Positions 16,669 to 26,227 are shown, counted from the stretch's first letter. The stretch: DNA of 64,000 nucleotides from Burkholderia cenocepacia (GCF_014211915.1 NZ_CP060039.1:2976001-3040000), one strand, 5' to 3'. Notes: a model not told the origin generated them from the letters alone. Made by a program: numbers and translations.

Positions 16669-19446
16669 TCAGGTTCTCGACTTGAAAAAGCGAACCACCA
16701 ATTGTTCGAACTGATCGCTGCTGACCGGCGCCAGCTTGCCTTGCGCGTCGGTCTTCCCCTTGATCAATTCGCCCGATGCCTTTCGCACCTCGGCTTCCAT
16801 GCCCTCGACCGGCTGCCCGTCAGTGGCCCGGACCAGCTTCGGCACCCGCCCGAGCGAGCCTTGGTCGAACTTCGGAAAATCGGCGCTCATGCTCGCCGGC
16901 CCGGCCCACGTATGCGATGCGGACTTGACGGTAAAACTCCCCGGACACCCGAGCTCGATATCACCGCCATGCAGCTTCAGATACGCGCCGCCCGACGTCA
17001 CGAATACGACCTGCTCGCTGGCCATGCCCGCGAGCTTGCCGCCGCCCGCCGTCATCTGGATGTTCTTCGCCGAATCGATCTGCGTGTCGTCGTTCTGGCT
17101 CTGCAGCGCCACCTTCCCCTGGTTGGCGATCGCCGACACGCCCTCGCTGTGGGCGAACATCGCGACGCCATGCCCGGCCTGCAGGTTGATCCGCTGCCCG
17201 CTCGTGTACTGCAGGTGGTTCTGCGCGACGACATCAACGTTGCCGCCCGCATGGGTCGTCACGGTCTTGGGCGTCGCCATGCTGATGCCGGCCGGCGCGG
17301 TGATGCCGATCGCGGCCATCGACACGCCTGGCGATTCGCCGCTGCCAGATGCCTCGCCATTCGGCCAGCCTTTCACCGTGGTCATGAGTGCATCGTGCGG
17401 CTGCGTATCCGGCGCCACGCCCTGATGCTGGCCAGCATAGTCGCCGAGACTCTTGAACAGCTCGACGCATTCCTGCATCAACTGCAGATACTCGTCCCGC
17501 GCGAGGTGGCCGTCACTCGCGCGCAGCCGTTCCCAGGCCGAAATCAGCATCGCCTTGCCGCTGCGAATCGCCACGTGCGCATCGCTGCGCAATTCGGCGC
17601 CTTCGCCGCGTGCCGCCCCCTGCCCATTGTCGCGTGGCTGCGTCAGATAGCCGAGGTTCAGCTGACTGTACGCATGCTCGCTCGCCAACTGGCTGCTGAT
17701 CTGCCCGGGCGTATCGTCGAAGCGGATCTGGTTGTACCGCTGCCCCTTGATTTCCTTCGTCTTCGTGCCGGAAAGATAGCGGTTGCCCGGCAGCGCGCCG
17801 GTATGGCTGAAGGTTGCCGGCATGTTCGGCCCGTTGGCCAGCACGCCCATCACGACCAGCCGGTCCGGATCGCCGCCGATATGACCGATCAGCACCTCCA
17901 TGCCGACGCGCGGCAACGTATTCGCGCCGAAATTCGGCCCGGCGAGCGCGCAGGCGACGCGCACCGGCGCGCTGTCGGACGGCGTGCCGCTCGTACCGGC
18001 ACCCTGCGCGTGCGCATGATCGTCCGCGCTCAGTCCCTGGATCCGCACACGGATGCGGCCCATTTCATCGCAGAACACCTCCTCGCCCTCGGGCCCGACG
18101 ACGACGGCCGTCATCGGATGCACAGGCGGCAGGTCGACGTGGGGATCGTAGGCAGGCGTCAGCGGCACACCTCGCCGCACGCACGAGAACGTGTTTTCGT
18201 AGCGCCTGTCGCTTTCGTCGCCCGGCTTGCCGTTCACGTCGGACGGCACCGCGTTGAACAGCACGCGGCTTGCCGCGAACAGCGATTGCGCGCGCTCGTT
18301 CAGTTCCTTCGGCAGGTTGTTCCGCACGCAATGATGAAGTGACGTGACGACAAACTGCCGCTGTTCGGCGGGCAACGTGTCGAGTTGCGGATGCTCTGCG
18401 AGCGCAAACCAGTGACCGACCGCCAGATCACGCACATTGCTCACGCCATCGACGGATTCGGCACGCAGTTCATGCGCCAGCATCCGGTCCTTGCCGATCC
18501 GGTCGAGATCGGACGACGAATCCCCGGCGTGCGGGATATCGATGACGACGTCGGCCAGCAAATGCCCGAGATCGTTGCCGCCGTCGCCCTGATCGACGAT
18601 CGTCGCCTGCTCGGTTTGCGACATGCGGCCGCTCTTGTAGTCCCACGTCGGCCGGACGATCTTGCCCGGGATCAATCGGCGGCTCGTCGCCCACAGCGTG
18701 ATCGAGTCGCGCTCCTCGGTAGAGGCGTCGCGGTGGTAGCGGATGGTACCGGCGGCCGTCTCCGGCAACTTCATCGAGTCGTCGGCAAAGACGAGCGTAT
18801 GAACCGGCGTGTCGTTCGCATTGCCGCTCGCCCGCTCGCCGGCCTTGCCCGCCTTGACGAATACGGTCGCCCCCTCGCGTCGCAACAGCCGCCGGATGAA
18901 GTGCGCGTCCGACTCGTTGACCTGCCGCGTGAGTTCACGCGCCGGGTAACGCTCGGTTTGCAGACCGGATAGGTCGAACTCGAATGCACCCGCGAGCGCC
19001 GAACTGCGCTGGCGCCATTCCTGAAGCAGCACCCCCAGGATGTCGGGCAGGCTCTTGGACCGATACAACCGCGAATTGGTCCGCCGCTCCATCACGGACA
19101 GCACGTCGCGAATCGTCAACTGGTAACAGGTCAGTGAACCGTCCGATTGTCCGGTGCGAACGTCGGTGACAATGCCGTTGATGGTATGGAGACGCCCGCG
19201 ATCGGTCGTCATCTCGACGGAGACCGGCAGCCCGATGAAGCTGCGGATCGGAAGATCGGCCCGTGCCGACACGCAGGTCAGATGCCCCTCGATGCCCGTC
19301 ATCAAGCCTTCGCGGATATCGGCATACTGAAGCGCGAGCACCTGCTCGAGCGTTTTCTGGGCGGGCCCCCAGTTCATGCGCACCGGCCGATTGTTCTGAT
19401 CGACCACCCCGGACGCAAATGCGCGTAGCAATTCGGCTGTATTCAC
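16669..19446 (-). CDS. vgrG: VgrG spike protein with DUF2345 and C-terminal transthyretin-like extension
   Basis: The 925-residue spike protein of the type VI secretion system. The first half is the gp27-like hub (LTIRDVLSVMERRTNSRLYR; SDAHFIRRLLRREGATVFVK). The gp5-like OB fold follows (CDEMGRIRVRIQ; RVGMEVLIGHIGGDPDRLVV), then the DUF2345 beta-helix repeats (about residues 680-830). The last 65 residues (VPKLVRATDGQPVEGMEAEV...GKTDAQGKLAPVSSDQFEQL) resemble a transthyretin-like cargo-docking domain. I chose GTG 19446, preceded by GAGAG, because the alternative upstream frame is low-complexity. It is first in the unit vgrG-tle3-tla3-PAAR. No structural T6SS genes are nearby, so it is an orphan cargo cluster served by a T6SS elsewhere. 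Confidence 0.93.
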   Translation of the reverse strand: MNTAELLRAFASGVVDQNNRPVRMNWGPAQKTLEQVLALQYADIREGLMTGIEGHLTCVSARADLPIRSFIGLPVSVEMTTDRGRLHTINGIVTDVRTGQSDGSLTCYQLTIRDVLSVMERRTNSRLYRSKSLPDILGVLLQEWRQRSSALAGAFEFDLSGLQTERYPARELTRQVNESDAHFIRRLLRREGATVFVKAGKAGERASGNANDTPVHTLVFADDSMKLPETAAGTIRYHRDASTEERDSITLWATSRRLIPGKIVRPTWDYKSGRMSQTEQATIVDQGDGGNDLGHLLADVVIDIPHAGDSSSDLDRIGKDRMLAHELRAESVDGVSNVRDLAVGHWFALAEHPQLDTLPAEQRQFVVTSLHHCVRNNLPKELNERAQSLFAASRVLFNAVPSDVNGKPGDESDRRYENTFSCVRRGVPLTPAYDPHVDLPPVHPMTAVVVGPEGEEVFCDEMGRIRVRIQGLSADDHAHAQGAGTSGTPSDSAPVRVACALAGPNFGANTLPRVGMEVLIGHIGGDPDRLVVMGVLANGPNMPATFSHTGALPGNRYLSGTKTKEIKGQRYNQIRFDDTPGQISSQLASEHAYSQLNLGYLTQPRDNGQGAARGEGAELRSDAHVAIRSGKAMLISAWERLRASDGHLARDEYLQLMQECVELFKSLGDYAGQHQGVAPDTQPHDALMTTVKGWPNGEASGSGESPGVSMAAIGITAPAGISMATPKTVTTHAGGNVDVVAQNHLQYTSGQRINLQAGHGVAMFAHSEGVSAIANQGKVALQSQNDDTQIDSAKNIQMTAGGGKLAGMASEQVVFVTSGGAYLKLHGGDIELGCPGSFTVKSASHTWAGPASMSADFPKFDQGSLGRVPKLVRATDGQPVEGMEAEVRKASGELIKGKTDAQGKLAPVSSDQFEQLVVRFFKSRT

Positions 19447-20002
19447 AGCGTGACTCTCAGGATTTTGTTTGATTTCGTTATTCGGCGAGCAATCACGCCC
19501 GCTGGTCCGTCCTGGGAGTGCCGCCCGTCTGGTTTTCGGCGAGCATAGCAAATCTGTCAAGTTGATGACGGCTTTTTGACAGAATTTAGAATCCTTTTTT
19601 CCAAGCGCCCAACCGGACTCGACAGTTCACATTCTTTCGAATCGGGTCGGTCCCATCCCGTGCCCCTCGACCGTCGTCCCACCGTCGTTCCCGTACGCCT
19701 CGCATCCCCGATATGGGCCGGATGAACACCACAACCGGTACGCGTGGTTTATTGCGACGAATGTGGACTTCGCATGATCGCATGCCATCCGACGCCCCCT
19801 CGGCGGTCATGCACCATCGCCCGTGAACGCCCAGTTATCTCAAATAGTGGGCCGCCCCTCCCGTAAACGACAATGATTCTCGTTTACGTTAGACTCCGCC
19901 GCTCGATAAAAACACGTCCGCGACAGTACGGACGCGTCACGCCGCCCGGATTCCGACTTGCCGCCCTGGGATGGATCAACGACCACACCCGATTTGCGTC
20001 CC
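19447..20002. other. Divergent intergenic region between vgrG and the TonB receptor gene
   Basis: The 556 bases hold no convincing gene; a 74-codon minus-strand frame at 19586-19810 has no family features. The right end contains the Fur-box dyad at 19863-19887. The region must also carry the promoter of the T6SS cargo unit, for which I see no obvious motif. Confidence 0.5.
19863..19887 (+). promoter_or_regulatory. Putative Fur box, 25-bp dyad
   Basis: GTAAACGA and TCGTTTAC form perfect 8-base arms around CAATGATTC. The interior ACAATGATTCTCGTTT matches the 19-bp Fur consensus (GATAATGATAATCATTATC) at most core positions. It sits 115 bases before the siderophore receptor start, so iron repression of that gene is expected. 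Confidence 0.7.
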
Positions 20003-22192
20003 ATGTCGACACTTTCGTTACCCGTCCGGCGTCTCACGCCGATTGCCTTCGGCATTGCGCTCGCCTGCACCTTCCCGGTCGCCGCACGGGCCCAGCAGGC
20101 GACTTCCGCCGCCGTCAACGCCAATGCCGCGTCCGATGCCACCATGCTGCCGTCGATCAACGTGACCGGCGCGGCCGAGCCGCTGCCCGGCGACCTCACA
20201 CCGACCTACGCCGGCGGCCAGGTCGCGCGCGGCGCGGATTTCGGCGTGCTCGGCCGGCAAAAGGCGAGCGACGTGCCGTTCAGCATGACCACCTATACGT
20301 CGAAACTGATCGAGGACCAGCAGGCGCGCACGCTCGCCGACGTGCTCGACAACGATCCGGCCGTGCGCAGCGCCTCCGGCTACGGCAATTTCTCGCAGGT
20401 ATTCGTCATCCGCGGTTTCGAGCTTGCCGGCGACGACGTGTCGCTCAACGGCCTGTACGGCGTCACGCCGCGGCAGCTCGTCCAGACCGATGCGGTCGAG
20501 CGCGTCGACGTGTTCAAAGGCGCGAATGCCTTCCTGAACGGCGCGTCGCCGAACGGCTCGGCGGTCGGCGGCGGCGTGAACCTGCAACTGAAGCGCGCGG
20601 ACGACAAGCCGCTCACGCGCGTCACCGTCGACGGCGCCACGTCCGGTTCGCTCGGCACGCATGTCGACATCGGCCGCCGCTTCGGCAGCGAAGGCCAGTT
20701 CGGCGTGCGCGTGAACCAGTCGATCAGCGGCGGCGACACGGCCGTCGACGACGAGCGCCGCCGCAGCAACGTGACGGCGGTGTCGCTCGACTGGCGCGGC
20801 GACAAGCTGCGACTGTCCGGCGACTTCCTGTATCAGCGGCAGCGGATCGACAACGGCCGCCCGGTCGTGCTCGTCAGCGGCGATCAGTTGCCCGCCGTGC
20901 CGTCGGCGACGCACAACTATGCGCAGCCGTGGAGCTTCAGCGAACTCGAGGACACGGTCGGCATCGTGCGCGCCGAGTACGACTTCCTGCCTGCGTGGAC
21001 GGCCTACGTATCGGCCGGCGCACGCCATACGAACGAGCACGGCGACTACTACACGCCGACCTACTCGTCGTCCGGCACGACCGGCTCGCGCCTGAGCGTG
21101 CCGCACAAGGAAGATGCGCAGTCGGCCGAGGCCGGCGTACGCGGCCGCTTCACGACCGGCCCCGTGTCGCACTTCGTGACGGCCGGCGCGTCGTTCATCC
21201 GCATCGACAGCCAGTCCGCGTACACGATGTCGAACGCGTTCCCGACGACGCTCTACGATCCGGCACCGATCGCGTCCCCGCCGACGGCCTACACGGGCGG
21301 CGACATGAACGATCCGGGCACGGTCACGAAGACCTGGCTGCGCAGCCTCGCGGTGTCCGATACGCTCGGCTTCCTCGACGACCGCGTGCTGTTCACGATC
21401 GGCGCGCGCCGCCAGTCGATTTCGGTCGACAACTTCAGCTACACGGGCGCGGTCACGGGCGTCTACAGCGACGCGATCACGACGCCCGTGTTCGGTCTCG
21501 TCGTGAAGCCGTGGCGCAACGTGTCGATCTTCGCGAATCGCAGCGAAGCGCTCGCCCAGGGCGAGATCGCGCCGAACACCGCGCGCAACGCAGGCCAGGC
21601 GCTGTCGCCGTACCGGTCGAAGCAATATGAAGCCGGCATCCGCTACGACACCGACAAGTACGGTGCGTCGCTTGCGCTGTTCCAGATCGAGAAGCCGATG
21701 GCGTACACCGATCCGGCGACGAACCTGTTCGGCGCCGACGGCACGCAGCGGCACCGCGGCATCGAGACGGCCGTGTACGGCGAGCCGTGGAAAGGTGTGC
21801 GGCTGATCGCCGGCGCGACGTACCTCAACGCGACGCTGCAGAACACGGCGAGCGGCGCGAACGACGGCCACCGGCCGATCGGCGTGCCGTCGTTCCTGCT
21901 CAACGCGGGCGCCGAATACGACGTGCCGATGCTGCGCGGGCTCACGCTGACCGCGCGCTGGCTCCACACGGGGCCGCAGTACCTGGACGTCGCGAACACG
22001 ATGTCGATCCAGGCGTGGGACCGCTTCGACCTCGGCGCGCGCTACGCGACAAACGTGTTCGGCAAGAAGACGACATTGCGCGCGACCGTGCGCAATGTCG
22101 CGAACAAGTCGTACTGGTCGTCGACGATCGGCGGATACCTGACGCAGGGCGACCCGCGCTCGGTGTGGCTGTCGATGACGACGGATTTCTGA
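20003..22192 (+). CDS. TonB-dependent siderophore receptor
   Basis: A 729-residue outer-membrane receptor. Residues 1-30 are a signal peptide ending ARA|QQ. The plug domain includes VPFSMTTYTSKLIEDQQART, LADVLDNDPAVRS and the QVFVIRGFELAGDDVSLNGL region typical of ferric-siderophore receptors. The C-terminal beta-barrel ends with phenylalanine (MTTDF), the outer-membrane assembly signal. It imports a ferric chelate into the periplasm using TonB-ExbB-ExbD, encoded at 33.9-35.8 kb here. No biosynthesis or ABC-transporter gene is adjacent, so the ligand could be a xenosiderophore. The start ATG at 20003 fits the signal peptide. A Fur-box dyad lies upstream. Confidence 0.9.
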   Translation: MSTLSLPVRRLTPIAFGIALACTFPVAARAQQATSAAVNANAASDATMLPSINVTGAAEPLPGDLTPTYAGGQVARGADFGVLGRQKASDVPFSMTTYTSKLIEDQQARTLADVLDNDPAVRSASGYGNFSQVFVIRGFELAGDDVSLNGLYGVTPRQLVQTDAVERVDVFKGANAFLNGASPNGSAVGGGVNLQLKRADDKPLTRVTVDGATSGSLGTHVDIGRRFGSEGQFGVRVNQSISGGDTAVDDERRRSNVTAVSLDWRGDKLRLSGDFLYQRQRIDNGRPVVLVSGDQLPAVPSATHNYAQPWSFSELEDTVGIVRAEYDFLPAWTAYVSAGARHTNEHGDYYTPTYSSSGTTGSRLSVPHKEDAQSAEAGVRGRFTTGPVSHFVTAGASFIRIDSQSAYTMSNAFPTTLYDPAPIASPPTAYTGGDMNDPGTVTKTWLRSLAVSDTLGFLDDRVLFTIGARRQSISVDNFSYTGAVTGVYSDAITTPVFGLVVKPWRNVSIFANRSEALAQGEIAPNTARNAGQALSPYRSKQYEAGIRYDTDKYGASLALFQIEKPMAYTDPATNLFGADGTQRHRGIETAVYGEPWKGVRLIAGATYLNATLQNTASGANDGHRPIGVPSFLLNAGAEYDVPMLRGLTLTARWLHTGPQYLDVANTMSIQAWDRFDLGARYATNVFGKKTTLRATVRNVANKSYWSSTIGGYLTQGDPRSVWLSMTTDF

Positions 22193-22232
22193 CCGACGCG
22201 GAAGGGAGTGGCGGGCTGCCGCCAGAGTTTGC

Positions 22233-22238
22233 TATACT
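22233..22238 (+). promoter_or_regulatory. -10 element of tRNA-Ser
   Basis: TATACT lies 12 bases before the tRNA-Ser 5' end, at a position expected for the -10 hexamer. The -35 is not clear. Confidence 0.5.
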
Positions 22239-22249
22239 CTCGGTCTTCC

Positions 22250-22340
22250 GGAGAGATGGATGAGTGGTTTAAGTCGCACGCCTGGAAAGCGTGTATAGGT
22301 TAATCGCCTATCGGGGGTTCGAATCCCCCTCTCTCCGCCA
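22250..22340 (+). tRNA. tRNA-Ser (anticodon GGA)
   Basis: The 91-base sequence folds as a long-variable-arm tRNA. The acceptor GGAGAGA pairs with TCTCTCC, the anticodon loop CTGGAAA shows GGA (22284-22286), the variable arm is TATAGGTTAATCGCCTA, and the T arm has GGTTCGAATCC. CCA is encoded. It reads UCC/UCU serine codons. Confidence 0.97.
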
Positions 22341-22350
22341 GGATTCACCA

Positions 22351-22387
22351 AAAAAGCCCCGCAGAATCAATGTTCTGTGGGGCTTTT
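22351..22387 (+). terminator. Rho-independent terminator after tRNA-Ser
   Basis: AAAAAGCCCCGCAGAA and TTCTGTGGGGCTTTTT form a stem with a six-base loop and a T run, right after the tRNA. Confidence 0.88.
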
Positions 22388-22915
22388 TGTTTTCCGACCC
22401 ACAAACCGATATCAAAGTGCCGCTTCGGGGCAGAATAGGGGAAGACACGGGAATGCCTTGCCGTTCTTCGTGAAGTCGAGCATCGTCGGTCGAGACGGCG
22501 ATGAACCAGCGCAAGCAAACGTACGAATCGGTCCATGCGCGCTGGCGGAAGATTTCGCCCCGCATATCCTGTGAAGCGCCACCGTCACAGTAGGCAGGAA
22601 TCATGGTCGGCAGCGTGTCGAATTCCTGTAAAAAATTCTGCCTGACACTCGCCTTTCATGCGGAAGCATCGGGGCCCACGTGAACGTCGCCTCGAATCGA
22701 ATAAGCCACCACGTTAAGGTCGGCATGTATCTCCTGTCGCTGTGGTTGCTCTTCGTGCCCGTTATTTAATAGCGGATGTCGACGCAACGATCTGTCTTGA
22801 TTGCGCGCTCCTCCCTCGTCCGGCTCTAGCAACGTTGGCACTGAAAAGAAGATGACTTATCCTCCGATAGCCTGGCTTCTAGAATCTCGATCTCAATACG
22901 AAAAGGTGAAAGCAC
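22388..22915. other. Gene-poor stretch after tRNA-Ser, possible remnant DNA
   Basis: About 530 bases with lower GC than the neighbours and no frame I can support. A minus-strand frame (about 22390-22604) reads DMRGEIFRQRAWTDSYVCL and similar, which looks partly protein-like but is not recognised. A 34-base inverted-repeat-like block lies at 22615-22648. The position 3' of a tRNA gene makes island debris possible. Confidence 0.35.
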
Positions 22916-23680
22916 GTGTCACTACGGAAAGGTGTGCATGTCGCGCTATGGCTTGCGAGCGCTTGCAGTTTCATGGGCTTTTCAGGTGCCTTCGTTGCGG
23001 TCGCATCCGCTGTCGAGCCGGGCGAGTATTTCTATGTCGAAGGCGGTCACTCGCATGGCGCGCTCGTCGTGAAGGGCGGTCGATTCACGCTCGATACGAT
23101 TGGAGGCAACTGCCACACCTGTTCACTCACGGGCACGCTCAAAGGCAATACGGGCGTGGCCACTGATGGCGGCGAAACATGTCGTATTTCCATCACTGGC
23201 GGCCACGGCGCGGTGAAGGTCGATTCCGGCAATACCGATGCGTGCCGTTCGTATTGCGGTGTACGCGCGATGTTTGACGGCGCCTATCGACAGCCCACCG
23301 CAGCGTGTACGGACCGCTCACGTGCGGCACGACTCACGCAGGCCCGCGCTCTTTATGTAAAGAAGAACTACGCGGCGGCCGAGATGGTATTTACATCATT
23401 GATAGACGAATGCACGCGCGACATGGACTGGATCGAGATCGATCGCGTGCGCAGCGATCTCGCGCTGACGCAATACCATCTCGGCAAAAGTGCAAAATGC
23501 CTTGCTACGCTCTCGCAGACGACGGCGATGCGCAATCATGACGACAGCGACAACGAGAGTGACGCCTCGTTCGGCCTGCCACCTTGCGACGCGACCAACT
23601 ACCAGTCGACGGGGAAAGCGATCTTGCACAATGCCGCGCTATGCAAAGCGCCTGTTGCGGCACGCGGGGTCACGAATTGA
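22916..23680 (+). CDS. Exported cysteine-rich hypothetical protein
   Basis: A 254-residue protein that starts at GTG 22916 behind AGGTGA. Residues 1-31 are a signal peptide ending ASA|VEPG. The mature part has ten cysteines (GNCHTC, ETC, DACRSYC, AAC, DEC, AKC, PPC, ALC), an even number suited to disulfides in the periplasm. The first half is rich in glycine and beta-prone (GEYFYVEGGHSHGALVVKGG). The second half (about 140-215) looks helical and TPR-like, with ARALYVKKNYAAAEMVFTSL and LALTQYHLGKSAKCLATLSQ. I do not recognise a named family. It may be a periplasmic or secreted protein with a repeat scaffold. Confidence 0.65.
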   Translation: MSLRKGVHVALWLASACSFMGFSGAFVAVASAVEPGEYFYVEGGHSHGALVVKGGRFTLDTIGGNCHTCSLTGTLKGNTGVATDGGETCRISITGGHGAVKVDSGNTDACRSYCGVRAMFDGAYRQPTAACTDRSRAARLTQARALYVKKNYAAAEMVFTSLIDECTRDMDWIEIDRVRSDLALTQYHLGKSAKCLATLSQTTAMRNHDDSDNESDASFGLPPCDATNYQSTGKAILHNAALCKAPVAARGVTN

Positions 23681-23809
23681 ACGTGAGCCGAGCAGCGGGC
23701 TTGATGAGTCGGCAAGGTCGGGCGTGCGTCACACGGCGACATCCGGCCGAACGCACTGGCGGCAGGTGCGGTCCATCGGGCCTATCCGCGTTTCGTCGCC
23801 CCCTCCCCC

Positions 23810-25824
23810 TCACGGATGCCGAATGTAATCCACCAACGCCCGCGTATACTCATCCGGCCGCTTATCAAACAGACTCACCACGATCGCCACCGCGAACCCC
23901 GCCGGCACGCCGAACACGCCTGAGCTGATCGGCTCGATCCCGAACCACGTACGCCCGGCGAACCCGGTCAACTGCGTGAAGAACGGATAAGTCGACACGA
24001 TGTAGTACACACACACCGCCAACCCCGTCACCATCCCGGCGATCGCGCCACGCGTCGTCGTGCGCTTCCAGAACACCCCCAGCACCAGCACCGGAAAGAA
24101 GCTCGACGCCGCCAGCGAAAACGCGGCGCCGACGAGGAACAGGATCTTCCCGGTATTGAGCGACGCGACATACGACGCGAACAGCGCCACCCCAGCAGCA
24201 GCACCTTCGAGATCGTCACGCGCCGCTGGCTCGACGCATCGGGCGCGACCATGCAGTAATAGACGTCGTGCGACAGCGCGTTCGCGATCGTCAGCAGCAA
24301 CCCGTCCGCGGTCGACAGCGCCGCGGCCAGCGCACCGGCCGCGATCAGCCCCGACACCACGTACGGCAGCCCCGCGATCTCCGGCGCGGCCAGCACGACC
24401 ATGTCCGGCTGCATCTGGATTTCCGACCAGTGCACGATGCCGTCGCGGATCACCTCGACGACACTGATCAGGTCGGGTTCGAAGTGATGCCATTGCGTGA
24501 CCCACGCCGGCAATTCGGCGAACGGCCGCCCGACGAGATTCGCGAGGATCTCGTACTTGATCAGCACCGCGAGCACCGGCACGCTCAGGTAGAACAGCGC
24601 GATGAAGAACAGCGTCCAGCCGACCGAACGCCGCGCCGACGCGACCGACGTGGTCGTGTTGTAGCGCGTCAGGATGTGCGGCAGGCTCGCGGTGCCGAGC
24701 GACAGACACAGCAGCAGCGCGAGGAAATTCCGCTCCCGCGGCTTGCGTTCGTCTTCGCTCGCGGCCGGAAACGGCTCGTGCATCGGCACGGGCGGCTCGG
24801 CCCGCGCGAGCAGGTCGTCGCGCGCCTGCGTCCACGCCACGCGCGCCGCTGCCGGATCGCGCGGGAAATCGGCCAGTTCGCGCTCGCGCTGGCTGATCTC
24901 GCGCAGCGGCCCGTTGTGACGGCGCAGGTCGGCAAGCTGGTCGACGAGATGCCGGCGCGCATCCGCATAGGACGCCGGCAGCCGGTCGAGCCGCGTCTGG
25001 ATAGCCGCGGCCTGCCGGCGATACGCATCGCGCACCTGCTGCTCGTCGTGCGCGTCGCGCACCTGCGCCTCGCGCGCCGCGACGCGCTCCATCAGCTTGC
25101 CGTAATTGAACTGCGGCACGGGGCCGAGCCCGTTCTTCATCGCGATCAGCGACACCGGAATCAGGATCGCGCTGATCAGGATGATGTACTGCGCAACCTG
25201 CGTCCACGTAACCGCGCGCATCCCGCCGAGAAACGAGCACACGAGAATGCCCGCGAGCCCGCAGAAGATGCCGATCGCGAAATCGACGCCGATGAAGCGC
25301 GTCGCGATCAGGCCGATCCCCTGGATCTGCGCGACCAGGTACACGAACGAACACAGGATCGCCGCGCCGGCCGCAAGCGCACGCACGGCCGTGCTCGAGA
25401 AGCGCGTGCCGAGAAAGTCGGGAATCGTGTAACGCGCGAGCTTGCGCACATACGGCGCAAGCAGGAACGCGACGAGGCAGAACCCGCCCGTCCAGCCCAT
25501 CACGTACGCGAGCGCGTCGTAACCGGTCGCGTAGAGCGAGCCGGCCAGGCCGATGAACGACGCGGCCGACAGCCAGTCGGCCGCCGTCGCCATCCCGTTG
25601 AACGCGGACGGCACGCGCCGCCCGGCCACGTAGTACTCGACGAGATCGGACGTGCGCGACAACAACCCGATCACCGCGTACACGGCGATCGGCACGAACA
25701 GGAACACGTAGCCGATCCAGACGCCCGAGCCCGTCGCGCGCTCGATCCGCCACATCAGCAGCACGAAGCCGAGAAACCCGAGCGTGTAGAGCGCGTATGC
25801 GCGTATCAGTCGATGCGTCAGCAT
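23810..25824 (-). pseudogene. Sodium:solute symporter (VC_2705/ActP-like), interrupted by a -1 frameshift
   Basis: Joined, the two frames make a roughly 671-residue symporter of the SSS family type that pairs with a DUF4212 subunit and is often linked to acetate use. The N-terminal frame (start 25824) covers about ten helices and a family-typical cytosolic coiled-coil insert (about residues 230-330), then runs out of frame at a run of four C (24190-24193 on the plus strand), after ISKVLLLG. The expected continuation VALFASYVASLNTGKILFLV lies in the next frame and carries on to the stop at 23810. One extra G in the coding strand restores a perfect protein. It could be a real mutation or a homopolymer sequencing error. 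Confidence 0.85.
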
Positions 25825-25827
25825 GAG

Positions 25828-26172
25828 TCAGCGCCCGCCGTTCGCATGGCCGGCGCGCGCCGCATGCTCGTCGTACGCGCGGCGCAGCGTGCGGTCCGCG
25901 CGCTGCATCAACCCGATGTAGACGACGATCAGCACGAGGTACACGAGTATCGCGCCCTGCGCGCCGACATAGAACGGCAGGCTGAAGCCGGCGAAGCGAA
26001 CGCCGGCGAGCGCGGGCCCGAAGAACGGCACGATGAACGACACCGCGAAGCCGATCACCATCAGCACCGCGATCAGCGCGACGTTGAAGCGCCAGTAGCG
26101 TGCGTGCGCACGCGCGAGCGGTTCGGGAACGGGGGGCGGCGCGGCAGGCGCCGAACGGGTCGGAACGGTCAT
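25828..26172 (-). CDS. DUF4212 small subunit of a sodium:solute symporter
   Basis: The 114-residue protein has two hydrophobic helices (ALIAVLMVIGFAVSFIVPFF and AILVYLVLIVVYIGLMQRAD) after a proline-rich start. HARYWRFNVALIA is the conserved DUF4212 entry motif. In this family the small protein is encoded directly before the large SSS permease; here the gap is three bases. The ATG at 26172 is preferred over an upstream TTG at 26187, which lies in the acs terminator T run. The gene has no obvious promoter of its own, and transcription from acs would have to pass the terminator hairpin. Confidence 0.85.
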   Translation of the reverse strand: MTVPTRSAPAAPPPVPEPLARAHARYWRFNVALIAVLMVIGFAVSFIVPFFGPALAGVRFAGFSLPFYVGAQGAILVYLVLIVVYIGLMQRADRTLRRAYDEHAARAGHANGGR

Positions 26173-26185
26173 GCCGTTATGTAGC

Positions 26186-26227
26186 AAAAAGCCCCTGCGC
26201 GGGCAATCGGGATTGCCGCGCAGGGGC
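26186..26227 (-). terminator. Rho-independent terminator after acs, just before DUF4212
   Basis: On the minus strand GCCCCTGCGCGGCAAT and ATTGCCCGCGCAGGGGC form a 16-pair stem with one bulged base and a three-base loop, followed by TTTTT. It sits between the acs stop (26258) and the DUF4212 start (26172). Confidence 0.85.

Noticed and set aside
16702..18342. A 546-codon plus-strand frame inside vgrG
   Set aside because: It is the complement of the VgrG coding frame, full of Arg/His/Pro, as is usual for antisense frames in high-GC DNA.
19586..19810. A 74-codon frame between vgrG and the receptor
   Set aside because: No ribosome binding site, no similarity, and it lies in a divergent promoter region.
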